A DNA stretch of 64,000 nt from JAYWDA01 sp043747555 (GTDB lineage Bacteria > Bdellovibrionota > Bdellovibrionia > Bdellovibrionales > Bdellovibrionaceae). Position numbers and translations under genes: made by a program. The notes under the pieces are model-generated. The model was given only the letters and a program-made list of their open reading frames with translations, made no database searches and was not told the DNA's origin. Below, one piece after another: positions 51,446 to 59,322 of this stretch; the first letter of the stretch is position 1, and each line of letters opens with the position of its first letter. The stretch lies in the NCBI GenBank assembly GCA_043747555.1, contig JAYTOY010000062.1, positions 1 to 64,000 on the forward strand. The letters run 5' to 3'.

Positions 51446-52476
51446 TAAAAAATTCTTCCATTGATTGCAAGTTCGGCCATAGTGTCTTCAACACGCAAAA
51501 GAAATTTGTAGTGCTCGATCGTTCGGGCTCTAATGTCTTCCGGATCTAAAACGCCGTAGTTTAAAGCTTCAATGATTTCTTGGGCGCCGTCGCGCGCAGA
51601 GTGTTTTGCCTTAAACCCAAGGTCATTATGAATTTTATCGAAATTCACATTGTAGGTCCTTTTATCAGGATCATCAGGCGCCATGATCACTTCCACATCT
51701 GGTAGCAGACCTTTTATGATATTAGCAATTTGAAACACCTGATAATTTTGATCATTGGATCCAAGATTAAAAATTTGATGATCAATCTTTTCTTTGGTGG
51801 CATTCATGACGTTTTCAAAGCCAGCAACAACATCTTTGACATGCACTAAGGGGCGCCATTGCTTACCACCACCCATAATCACAATTCGACGGTCTTTCCA
51901 TGCCTTCATTGACATGATATTAATAACAAGATCAAAACGCATTCTCCGACTGTACCCGTAAACCGTAGCATTTCTTAAGATGGTAGGCGCAAAAGAAGCA
52001 TCTGCAAGTTCTAAGAGGCGTTTTTCTACATCGACTTTGCCACGAGCATAATTTGACTGGGGGTTCACTGGAGAATTTTCTGTAAGTTGGGTTGATTCGC
52101 CTAAACCATACACCGAACAGGATGATGAATAGATATATCTAGGAACTCCTGCTTTTTTCGCACACTCGGCGACATTACTGCCACCCTTGAAGTTGATACT
52201 GAAAGTAAGATTTGGCTTTAGATCGCAGGTTGGATCATTTGAAAGACCGGCAAGGTCAATAACGACATCTATCCCCTCAAAATCTTTTGGAGTCAGATCA
52301 CGAATATCTTTTTGTTGTAAAGTGAAATGTTGGTTATTGAATGTTTCTGACCCTAGGACATCTTTTCCAAAATAATATCGGTCGACTCCGACGACTCGAT
52401 GTCCTTGCTTTAATAAGTGTTCTACCATAACAGAGCCGATGTAACCGCCCGCTCCGGTCAAAAATATCCTTTTCAT
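51445..52476 (-). CDS. NAD-dependent epimerase/dehydratase (extended SDR)
   Basis: This 343-residue sugar-nucleotide-type SDR has FLTGAGGYIGSVMVEHLL, the Asp-binding VVGVDRYYFG, a catalytic Ser in YSSSCSVYGLGES and Tyr-Lys in NYARGKVDVEKRLL. It may make the 4-keto or epimerised sugar nucleotide used by the aminotransferase next to it, with which it is coupled. The exact reaction (4,6-dehydratase, 4-epimerase or reductase) is not fixed by the visible motifs. Confidence 0.88.
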   Translation of the reverse strand: MKRIFLTGAGGYIGSVMVEHLLKQGHRVVGVDRYYFGKDVLGSETFNNQHFTLQQKDIRDLTPKDFEGIDVVIDLAGLSNDPTCDLKPNLTFSINFKGGSNVAECAKKAGVPRYIYSSSCSVYGLGESTQLTENSPVNPQSNYARGKVDVEKRLLELADASFAPTILRNATVYGYSRRMRFDLVINIMSMKAWKDRRIVIMGGGKQWRPLVHVKDVVAGFENVMNATKEKIDHQIFNLGSNDQNYQVFQIANIIKGLLPDVEVIMAPDDPDKRTYNVNFDKIHNDLGFKAKHSARDGAQEIIEALNYGVLDPEDIRARTIEHYKFLLRVEDTMAELAINGRIF

Positions 52477-52518
52477 TTTGGCGCTCCCAATTGGATTTTA
52501 TATTCTCATGATCCTAAA

Positions 52519-53604
52519 TTAATTGGTAGGTCCAAGACCAGTCTTAGTAATTGACTGCTGGTCACCATAGCTTTTTTGATTCGGCTTATGGCCAAGTAAC
52601 TTCAAAAGTGTCATGCCAGCAATAAGTCCAGCAGTGTAGAGGGAAAAAACGGTGTGAAACAAATAGTATTTATCCTTACGCGTGACTGATAAATACACCG
52701 AATCAAACAAGACGGGGAAAATTAGAAATGTATAGGGAATGTAAAGGTACTTTTTTAGGCGACCCGCAACCGAGTCAAATTGAATCCTGCCCACAAAGCC
52801 GGAGGTGCCAAAACCCTTTGAAAAATAAACATTGTTACGGACCCTCCATTTAATTTTACCAAGAAAACCTCTCCAATGGTCTGCCGAAAAATGTAGGACT
52901 CCGTCATTTTTAGTAACAGCAAAGATTCCAGTCAACTTCTGCATATGATAAAAGAAATGAACCGGGCCCCCTGGAATATTACAAAGGTCAGGAAAATTTT
53001 CTATAAAAAACTTGAGGCGAATTGCATTAGCACAGGCTGCATTTTCGAAAATTGGTTGCGGGTCTCTGGGATTAATGCCGAAAAGCAGATAATTTTTTTC
53101 CTCCTTCACAACTGTTAATTGAGTCTTTAGTCGAGGAATAAAAAATCTTTCGTCTTTCGATAAACGGTAATAAAACATGGAAAATGGATCGCCAAATTCG
53201 TTGATGTAACGAGCAACAAACGGAACACCTTGCGGACTTAAATATCCGCTGGAAAAGATCATCATCACGTCTTTATTCCGTTCGAAAATTTCCGCTCTCT
53301 TACTCAGCGCTTCTTTCGACACTAAGACCTCATCGCTGTCCACGTGCATAAGGTAATCACCGGTCGCCTCACGAAGACCCAAAAGCTTTGCACTAACGGG
53401 CTCTACTTTTGGATTAGCAAGAATTTTACAATTATAGCGGCCAGCAATATTTAATGTTTGATCGGTAGACCCACCGTCGATAACCATAATTTCAACTAAA
53501 TCCTGCGGGTAATTCTGCTCACGGATGGCCGCTAAGGCTTTCTCAATGGTTCGGCCCGAGTTTAGCGTCGCCATCACAATTGAAAATTTCTTCATGGCGC
53601 CCAA
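52519..53604 (-). CDS. GT2-family glycosyltransferase with C-terminal membrane helices
   Basis: This 361-residue protein has a GT-A domain (FSIVMATLNSGRTIEKALAA, VMVIDGGSTDQTLNIA, and an acidic LMHVDSDEVL) and a C-terminal region with about two hydrophobic helices (YIPYTFLIFPVLFDSVYLSV and TAGLIAGMTLLKLLG) that may anchor it to the membrane. It overlaps the upstream acyltransferase gene by 13 bp. Confidence 0.87.
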   Translation of the reverse strand: MGAMKKFSIVMATLNSGRTIEKALAAIREQNYPQDLVEIMVIDGGSTDQTLNIAGRYNCKILANPKVEPVSAKLLGLREATGDYLMHVDSDEVLVSKEALSKRAEIFERNKDVMMIFSSGYLSPQGVPFVARYINEFGDPFSMFYYRLSKDERFFIPRLKTQLTVVKEEKNYLLFGINPRDPQPIFENAACANAIRLKFFIENFPDLCNIPGGPVHFFYHMQKLTGIFAVTKNDGVLHFSADHWRGFLGKIKWRVRNNVYFSKGFGTSGFVGRIQFDSVAGRLKKYLYIPYTFLIFPVLFDSVYLSVTRKDKYYLFHTVFSLYTAGLIAGMTLLKLLGHKPNQKSYGDQQSITKTGLGPTN

Positions 53605-54359
53605 CGTAGGGTTAGGCTATTAGCAAAAGGTCTGAACTGACATTTAATATACAAATTGATGGCTTGATAATTTGAGGTCTGGGTTTGAACTTGGACTTCA
53701 GAACACTGTTTCTGAAAAAACCAGTGGCAAGCTGCCGCCATCAAGTCTTGACCCAGTCCTTGACCAGCGGCCTCTTTTTTAACGCCAATCAATTCGATAA
53801 TACCGATTCTTTCCTCAATCTTACACGTGACGAACCCCAAAATAATTTGCTTTTGCTCAATCACCCACACCGCGGGAACCCGCCCTAAGCAGCTATTCCT
53901 TGCCCATTGAAAATGCACCTGTGTCGCCTGATCTAGAGTGATGAGCGGATCATTGAAAAAGCGCCCTTGTTTAAATACGGCAGACGATAAATTAGCAATG
54001 GCTTCGGTATCTTCAGGTCGCGCTAGTCTGGCATGAGCAGAAAGTGGCGCTAACTTAATTGAGCTCAAAGGGCACCGCATTGATACAATACCATCAACTA
54101 ATTCAAATCCCACTTTTTCCAATGCGCGGATTCTTGACCATTCGTTTTCAGGCCGACGAGCGACGACATACTGTAATCTTAATTCTTTCAGTTTTTCTAA
54201 TAATAATCCGTAATCTCTCTTATTTGAGATACCTTCTTGTGCGGATGAAAAATCCACGAGACTTGCGCAAGCACGATTCAATAATTGGGTATCCCAATCT
54301 TGCACCTGGACCGTGATATGGTCAGAGTTCGGTATTTCCACTATGAATTTATTTGGCAT
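53592..54359 (-). CDS. GNAT acyltransferase, WecD-like
   Basis: This 255-residue protein pairs an N-terminal helical region with a C-terminal GNAT domain: LARPEDTEAIANLSSAVFKQ, GRFFNDPLITLDQATQVHFQ, IILGFVTCKIEERIGIIELI and the CoA loop KKEAAGQGLGQDLMAAACHW. The FFNDP-type and LGFVT patterns match dTDP-4-amino-4,6-dideoxygalactose acetyltransferases. Together with the DegT aminotransferase and SDR nearby, it suggests synthesis of an N-acylated amino sugar. Confidence 0.78.
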   Translation of the reverse strand: MPNKFIVEIPNSDHITVQVQDWDTQLLNRACASLVDFSSAQEGISNKRDYGLLLEKLKELRLQYVVARRPENEWSRIRALEKVGFELVDGIVSMRCPLSSIKLAPLSAHARLARPEDTEAIANLSSAVFKQGRFFNDPLITLDQATQVHFQWARNSCLGRVPAVWVIEQKQIILGFVTCKIEERIGIIELIGVKKEAAGQGLGQDLMAAACHWFFQKQCSEVQVQTQTSNYQAINLYIKCQFRPFANSLTLRWAP

Positions 54360-54457
54360 CTCGGGTAAAAATAACCTAATTAAAAGAGGCCGTCTACCTA
54401 GTCAATAGTCTGAATTTGCGGGCTTTAGAACCGATCTCTTTTTGCCGATACAATTTT

Positions 54458-55249
54458 ATGGCGGCTCCAGCTCTGAATTCAAAACAAAGACCTCTGGCTT
54501 TAAGGCAATCTAAATTAAGTGTCGTCGTCCCTGTTTTCAATGAAAACCCAAATATCACAGCGAACCTCAATTTATTGATCGACGAAGTTGAATCTTACTT
54601 TCCTGATTTTGAAATCATCGTAGTCAGCGACGGCAGCACAGATGGGACCGGCAACAAACTTTTAACTTTAAAACATCCACATATGACGCCGATTATTTAT
54701 GAAAGAAACCACGGGAAAGGTAATGCCGTCAGATCAGGCTTTGCACGCGCCACGGGCGACTTCATTCTTTTTATTGATGGCGGCATGGAAATTCATCCAA
54801 AAGAAATTAGAATTTTTGTTGGCCTTATGGATCTGTATGAGTGCGATATCGTGGTGGGCTCAAAGCGCCATCCACAATCGAATGTCCGCTACCCTTGGTA
54901 CCGTCGATTTTTAAGTTGGAACTATCAGCTTTTGGTGAGAGCGCTATTTAACGTCAATGTCACTGACACTCAAGTGGGTATCAAGTTATTTCGTCGAGAA
55001 GTCGTCGAAGCTATTTTACCTAATCTTGAAATCAACCAATACGGTTTTGACTTGGAAATATTATCGCTAGCTAAGCGGGCTGGATTCGAGAAAATGTTAG
55101 AGGCTCCCATCCGTCTAGATTATTTTGGCAAAGGAAAACGGTTTCTACCCAAAGATCTTTGGCATGTTCTTAATGTCGGTTACATTTTAATGCGAGATAC
55201 GTTTAAACTTTATATGAAATTAAGAAAAGTGCCCAAGAAGTTTCGCTAA
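54458..55249 (+). CDS. GT2 glycosyltransferase, dolichyl-phosphate-mannose-synthase-like
   Basis: This protein of about 263 residues has SVVVPVFNENPNITANLNLL, VVSDGSTDGTGNKLLTL, the HGKGNAVRSGFARATGDFIL stretch and the catalytic Asp-rich FIDGGMEIHPKE. The family moves a sugar from a nucleotide to polyprenyl phosphate, producing donors for GT-C enzymes such as those in this locus. It lacks the C-terminal membrane helices of GtrB-type members. The end overlaps the convergent GDPD gene by 30 bp. Confidence 0.87.
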   Translation: MAAPALNSKQRPLALRQSKLSVVVPVFNENPNITANLNLLIDEVESYFPDFEIIVVSDGSTDGTGNKLLTLKHPHMTPIIYERNHGKGNAVRSGFARATGDFILFIDGGMEIHPKEIRIFVGLMDLYECDIVVGSKRHPQSNVRYPWYRRFLSWNYQLLVRALFNVNVTDTQVGIKLFRREVVEAILPNLEINQYGFDLEILSLAKRAGFEKMLEAPIRLDYFGKGKRFLPKDLWHVLNVGYILMRDTFKLYMKLRKVPKKFR

Positions 55250-56035
55250 GCGAAGCGGATAATCTGTACAGATCGCATCTGGCTCCAATTCAATCAACTT
55301 CAGCCATCTTTTTTCTAAGGCCACAAGTGTCTTTGCATCTTCATGATTTTCCGCCTGATGTAGTTCCGGTGAAACTACGATCGTTTTTAACTTTGTTGTC
55401 TTGAACTTTGTAAAAATATCTTCGTTGTAAAGTCCTGGGCTCCACTCATCCAACCAGACCCAATCATAAACTTTTTTTACATTCAGAATTTGATCTGCGC
55501 TATACAGCGTTCCATTCGTCAAATGGTTATATTTTTGTATGTCCTCGTCTCTGGAAACGGACGGGGCTAACCCGAGTTCGGGAAAAAAGGCTCGTAACTC
55601 TTTAGCCATTTCAATATGTAGATCAAATATTAAAATTTGCTTGTGAAGGGAATAGCATCTCGACAATTCTTTCTGCAGTGCTTTAAGAAATGCATTTGTT
55701 TGATTAACGCCTTTTAAATGAAGGGCGAATTGCAGGCCGGAGCGCGCCTTGGCTATATTAAAAACATCTTTTAACCAGCACAGAGCACCAAATTTATTTT
55801 GTAATACAGCCAACTCATCAGCTGGAATTTCATTCCATCGGTCTTTGCAGTATCTGTCACTCCACCGCTCTGCCGTAGAATCATGAGCGATCAAAATTTC
55901 TCCTTGAGAGTCCACTTGCAGGTCGAGCTCGATGGCAAATTCATTCCGCAGCGCCCAATCGAAAGACTCGATTGAATTTTCTGGCCATTTTTCAGACCGA
56001 TCTAAATCTAATCCCCGATGAGATATGATCAACAC
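55220..56035 (-). CDS. Glycerophosphodiester phosphodiesterase
   Basis: This 271-residue GDPD-family TIM-barrel has the catalytic HRG (ISHRGLDLD), ENSIESF, the metal-binding IELDLQ and the second His in AHDST. A third metal-site Glu that is usually in an EIK motif is replaced (LHLKG). It cleaves phosphodiesters such as glycerophospho- groups, releasing an alcohol. It is the last gene of a coupled operon with nucleotidyltransferases and a HAD phosphatase, overlapping the upstream gene by 7 bp. It may process a phosphodiester-linked glycan unit rather than phospholipid. Confidence 0.85.
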   Translation of the reverse strand: MLIISHRGLDLDRSEKWPENSIESFDWALRNEFAIELDLQVDSQGEILIAHDSTAERWSDRYCKDRWNEIPADELAVLQNKFGALCWLKDVFNIAKARSGLQFALHLKGVNQTNAFLKALQKELSRCYSLHKQILIFDLHIEMAKELRAFFPELGLAPSVSRDEDIQKYNHLTNGTLYSADQILNVKKVYDWVWLDEWSPGLYNEDIFTKFKTTKLKTIVVSPELHQAENHEDAKTLVALEKRWLKLIELEPDAICTDYPLRLAKLLGHFS

Positions 56036-56775
56036 TTTCTAAGTCCAACGTAAATTTTTAGATCTTCCGGTGTGCCAATTCCATGCATTGTTTGCTTCTC
56101 TATTTTCCAAGTCGTGATGCGCTGATTAAGATTGATCATCTCATTATATACAGGACAGACATAAAATTCATTATTCACCCGGATGTCTTTTCTTACCATC
56201 TCTTTAGCGGCTGCAATAAAGTCATTCCCTTTGCGAAAATAATAGATACCAACAGTGGCAAGGTTTGAAATTAGCTTTTTTTCTGCAACTTCAACCACAT
56301 TACCTTTTTCGTTAAGACGGGCAAAACTCCATTTTGGATCATTATCTTCAAATACCATGATGGTCCCTGACAGGTCACCGACACGAGAAAAATTGACATA
56401 GTCACTGATATTGTCTTCAATCAATTGATCCGAGTTAGCAATCATCAGATCATTTCCTGAGCTCAAATATTCTTGCGCCAACAGAACAGTGCAAGCCGCA
56501 CCTTCCGTCAACTGGTCAACGGTTACGCAAATCGTCTGAGGTCCCGCCCAAGATTTTAATTGCGACGCTAAATCGAACTTTTTTAAATGCTCGTCCAATA
56601 CTAGAAAAATAAAACGATGGGGTACTTGTGGCCGTAGATTCTCAATCACTCGGGCAATCATAGGGCGACCTGCAACATCAATCAGGGGCTTGGGTAGCTT
56701 GTAACCGACATTTGCAAAACGCGAACCTCGTCCCGCCATGGGAATAATAATATCAAGGCCTTGAGGTGCCATCAC
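56029..56775 (-). CDS. Sugar-phosphate-type nucleotidyltransferase
   Basis: This 248-residue protein has a complete nucleotidyltransferase signature: IIIPMAGRGSRFANVGYKLP followed by KPLIDVAGRPMI. LMIANSDQLI carries the metal-binding Asp, and the C-terminal part has VGIYYFRKGNDFI. It activates a sugar, polyol or related phosphate with an NTP; which one is unknown. It overlaps the cupin gene by four bases and the GDPD gene by seven. A paralogue lies two genes upstream. Confidence 0.85.
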   Translation of the reverse strand: MMAPQGLDIIIPMAGRGSRFANVGYKLPKPLIDVAGRPMIARVIENLRPQVPHRFIFLVLDEHLKKFDLASQLKSWAGPQTICVTVDQLTEGAACTVLLAQEYLSSGNDLMIANSDQLIEDNISDYVNFSRVGDLSGTIMVFEDNDPKWSFARLNEKGNVVEVAEKKLISNLATVGIYYFRKGNDFIAAAKEMVRKDIRVNNEFYVCPVYNEMINLNQRITTWKIEKQTMHGIGTPEDLKIYVGLRKC

Positions 56776-57098
56776 GGCACAACCACAATTTTATCGTCCG
56801 GTGCAGACGGTGATTTGATGACGAAAGTCACGCCACTCTCAAGGCATTCAAAATCGCTGCGGTCTCCTGGTGCCAACTCCATAATATCACCCGGACCCAA
56901 GATGATGTCATTCATCCTGAACTTACCTTGACCAATGATGGTAAACTCGATCGCTACGCGATGAAAATGTGCCATTTCAAGGTCGCCCTTTTTATAAAAT
57001 TTCATGGCCGCTTCAAATTCTTTGACTCGCATGAGAGAAGGATCAAAGTCGCCAATAAACCATCCCTTAGTAAAGGATTGAATTTGATGCTTTTTCAT
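56772..57098 (-). CDS. Cupin-domain protein
   Basis: This 108-residue single-domain cupin has the first motif with HxH and Glu (MAHFHRVAIEFTIIGQGKF), while the second (LGPGDIMELAPGDRSDFE) lacks the usual His. It could be a small isomerase/epimerase or a ligand-binding regulator of the adjacent nucleotidyltransferases. It overlaps genes on both sides by four bases, so it is part of the operon. Confidence 0.75.
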   Translation of the reverse strand: MKKHQIQSFTKGWFIGDFDPSLMRVKEFEAAMKFYKKGDLEMAHFHRVAIEFTIIGQGKFRMNDIILGPGDIMELAPGDRSDFECLESGVTFVIKSPSAPDDKIVVVP

Positions 57099-57826
57099 AA
57101 ACCTAGCCCGTACTGCGCCTCTTCAATTTTTTGAATCGAATAGAAGGTCCGACATAAAGTGTTGTCGATTTGAAATATTCCTATCGCTTTGTTTTCTAGA
57201 ACAAATTCATTAAGAGCTGGCGCTACATAATATTGACCGTTAACTTCAGAGCCTTTTTCGATTTGCTTCATGCCCAATCGGATAAATTCATCCCCTTCCG
57301 CAAAATAATAAAAACCAGCAATCGCATGGCGGCTGATCGGTCTTTTTTCCGCAGCCTCAATCACATCTCCTTTGTCGTTAACGCGAACGTAGGACCAACG
57401 CGGGTGTACCGAATCAAAGCAAATAACTCCTGCATCTAGTCGACGATTTTTAAAATCCTCAATGACTGTTGAAAGCTGCATATTGAAAACTTGATCCCCA
57501 TTCGCAATCACAAGTTGATCTTTTCCTTGGATGTGCGAAATCGCCATCAATGTAGAACAAGTCGCGCCCTTCGATTGACCTTCTAAAAATACGACCTCAC
57601 AGGCGTCATTTGTCAGTAATCGAAAAGTATCTGAAAGATGAAATCGTGCTTCATCTTTACGATTTACAATAAAAATAAACCGAATTGGAGCAGGTAAGGT
57701 CTTTAGCGAATTGATCACTAGCTGTATAATTGGTGCGCCTTTAATTTCGATTAAAGGCTTCGGATAAACGTATTCAGTAGATTCAAAATACAAGTTTGCA
57801 GCCAGGGGGATCACAACATTGATCAT
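57095..57826 (-). CDS. Nucleotidyltransferase paralogue with degenerate P-loop
   Basis: This 243-residue protein is collinear with the nucleotidyltransferase two genes downstream: PKPLIEIKGAPIIQL, QLVIANGDQVF and IAGFYYFAEGDEFI have direct counterparts. The Gly-rich nucleotide loop that should read GxGxRF is replaced by AANLYFESTEYVYPKP. It may be catalytically inactive, use another donor, or pair with the complete paralogue. It overlaps the HAD gene by four bases. Confidence 0.78.
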   Translation of the reverse strand: MINVVIPLAANLYFESTEYVYPKPLIEIKGAPIIQLVINSLKTLPAPIRFIFIVNRKDEARFHLSDTFRLLTNDACEVVFLEGQSKGATCSTLMAISHIQGKDQLVIANGDQVFNMQLSTVIEDFKNRRLDAGVICFDSVHPRWSYVRVNDKGDVIEAAEKRPISRHAIAGFYYFAEGDEFIRLGMKQIEKGSEVNGQYYVAPALNEFVLENKAIGIFQIDNTLCRTFYSIQKIEEAQYGLGL

Positions 57827-58464
57827 AAAGAAGGACCTCCCAGTTCATGCAACCTTCGTCCAATGTTCGATGCATTAACCTCATAAATCGAACGCACATG
57901 CAGGAGATGCGCCCCGGCCGCTTGCGCTGCTTTAATCCCGTTCTGATTGTCTTCAATTATCAGACATTCAGTGGGCTCAAGCCCTAGACGGCCAATCGCC
58001 TGAATATAAATTTCTGGATTTGGCTTAGGAATTTTCACGTCTTGATTAGATAAGGTGAATTCAAAATATTGGGCAAGATCCGCACATGAAAGCATCAGGT
58101 CTAAGGTTTCACGGATGGAATTTGAACACACCGACATTCTAAGACCGGCTTTTTTAAGCTGCATAAGTGCATACTGATGATAGAAAATGGGACGGCATTG
58201 AATGTGAATTAATTCCAAGCAATATCTCTGCTTCATTTGATTGATAAAGCCGTGAAGAGCTGTCGGAAGCCCTCGCTCCATACTTAGCATCTCAAGTTTT
58301 TTTTTGGTTGGGAGGCCATCATACGTGACCAAATGATCGTCTCTTGGAATTTCCAACCCAAATAAGCCTAAGGCTCGATTCAAAGATTCGTAGTGCCAAT
58401 CCTTGGCTTCAATTAAAACACCATCTAAATCAAAAATAACTGCTTTAATCATTGATTGTAACAC
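57823..58464 (-). CDS. HAD-superfamily phosphatase (beta-phosphoglucomutase-like)
   Basis: This 213-residue HAD enzyme has motif I IFDLDGVLIEAKD, motif II in LRMSVCSNSIRETL, Lys in VKIPKPNPEIYIQA and motif IV LIIEDNQNGIKAAQAAG. It has a helical cap of the class IA type. It is probably a sugar- or polyol-phosphate phosphatase or a mutase of the beta-PGM type. It overlaps the upstream GT-like gene by 16 bp and the nucleotidyltransferase by 4 bp. Confidence 0.88.
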   Translation of the reverse strand: MLQSMIKAVIFDLDGVLIEAKDWHYESLNRALGLFGLEIPRDDHLVTYDGLPTKKKLEMLSMERGLPTALHGFINQMKQRYCLELIHIQCRPIFYHQYALMQLKKAGLRMSVCSNSIRETLDLMLSCADLAQYFEFTLSNQDVKIPKPNPEIYIQAIGRLGLEPTECLIIEDNQNGIKAAQAAGAHLLHVRSIYEVNASNIGRRLHELGGPSL

Positions 58465-59222
58465 CGGTTATAGGTTTCAAAGTTTTCTTCGATCAGCGTT
58501 GTGTCCGCCTTCTGTAAATTTGTATTCGAGGAGCCTTCAACATTCAGGTCTATAAAATGAAAAGCTGGAATCCACATTTTGTAATAGGCTACACGATACC
58601 TACGAAAGACCAACCAGAGGTAGGCTTGTTTCTCAGCTTCACCCGGCGTTCGAACATTTTTAGAAATTTTTCCGAAAACCCATCTTGCAAATTCAGTTTC
58701 AAGAACATTACAGGCTAATGAAAACTGCTCATGGAAATTCCGAAATAGCCATCGATGCGAGACCGCTAAGGAACCCGCTTGGTTCAAGGTTTCCCCAGAC
58801 ATGACTTTATTTCCGCTAAACCAAGGCTGTGGATCTGCTCCCGGCCTCGAGAACCAACTCATCCCTCGACAGGTTAATTTCATTTCAGCTATTTTAAATT
58901 GCTGGCATTCAACCATGGCTTCTTCAAGAGGAAATGGAAAAATCCAATGAAAGTCATCTGGTAAAAACAAAAAATATTTTTCCCTGATTAGCGCTGTAGC
59001 CATTTTTAATCTTTCGCCATAGGTGGCGCCGGGCCTATGGTAAAGTTCGACTCCATAGTGTTTATATATCGGCAATTGCACGTCAATATTTTTAGAGCTG
59101 TCTAGAACGATATGCCGCACATTTTTGTAATGCCGGTAAAAGGACCTAAATGATTTATTCAGGTAATCAACCCTCTTGGGGTTATCAAAATTCGTTAATG
59201 TAAGCACTTCGATCATATGCAT
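58449..59222 (-). CDS. GT-A-like glycan protein, unrecognised family
   Basis: This 257-residue protein has a GT2-like layout: a start EVLTLTNFDNPKRVDYLNKS, a segment ATYGERLKMATALIREKYFL and an acidic LPDDFHWIF that would suit a metal-binding DD motif. The C-terminal half has Trp-rich segments (WIPAFHFIDLNVEGSS). I do not recognise a named family; it is probably a glycosyltransferase. It heads the operon of HAD phosphatase, nucleotidyltransferases, cupin and GDPD. Confidence 0.6.
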   Translation of the reverse strand: MHMIEVLTLTNFDNPKRVDYLNKSFRSFYRHYKNVRHIVLDSSKNIDVQLPIYKHYGVELYHRPGATYGERLKMATALIREKYFLFLPDDFHWIFPFPLEEAMVECQQFKIAEMKLTCRGMSWFSRPGADPQPWFSGNKVMSGETLNQAGSLAVSHRWLFRNFHEQFSLACNVLETEFARWVFGKISKNVRTPGEAEKQAYLWLVFRRYRVAYYKMWIPAFHFIDLNVEGSSNTNLQKADTTLIEENFETYNRCYNQ

Positions 59223-59322
59223 TAGTTCATCAGAGTTGAATACTGATGTCCACTGCTCCCGACGATCGTCCAGTGCAGTTTTAGATTTATCTTGGTCAAT
59301 GATCTAGCTACAACCAAAATAA

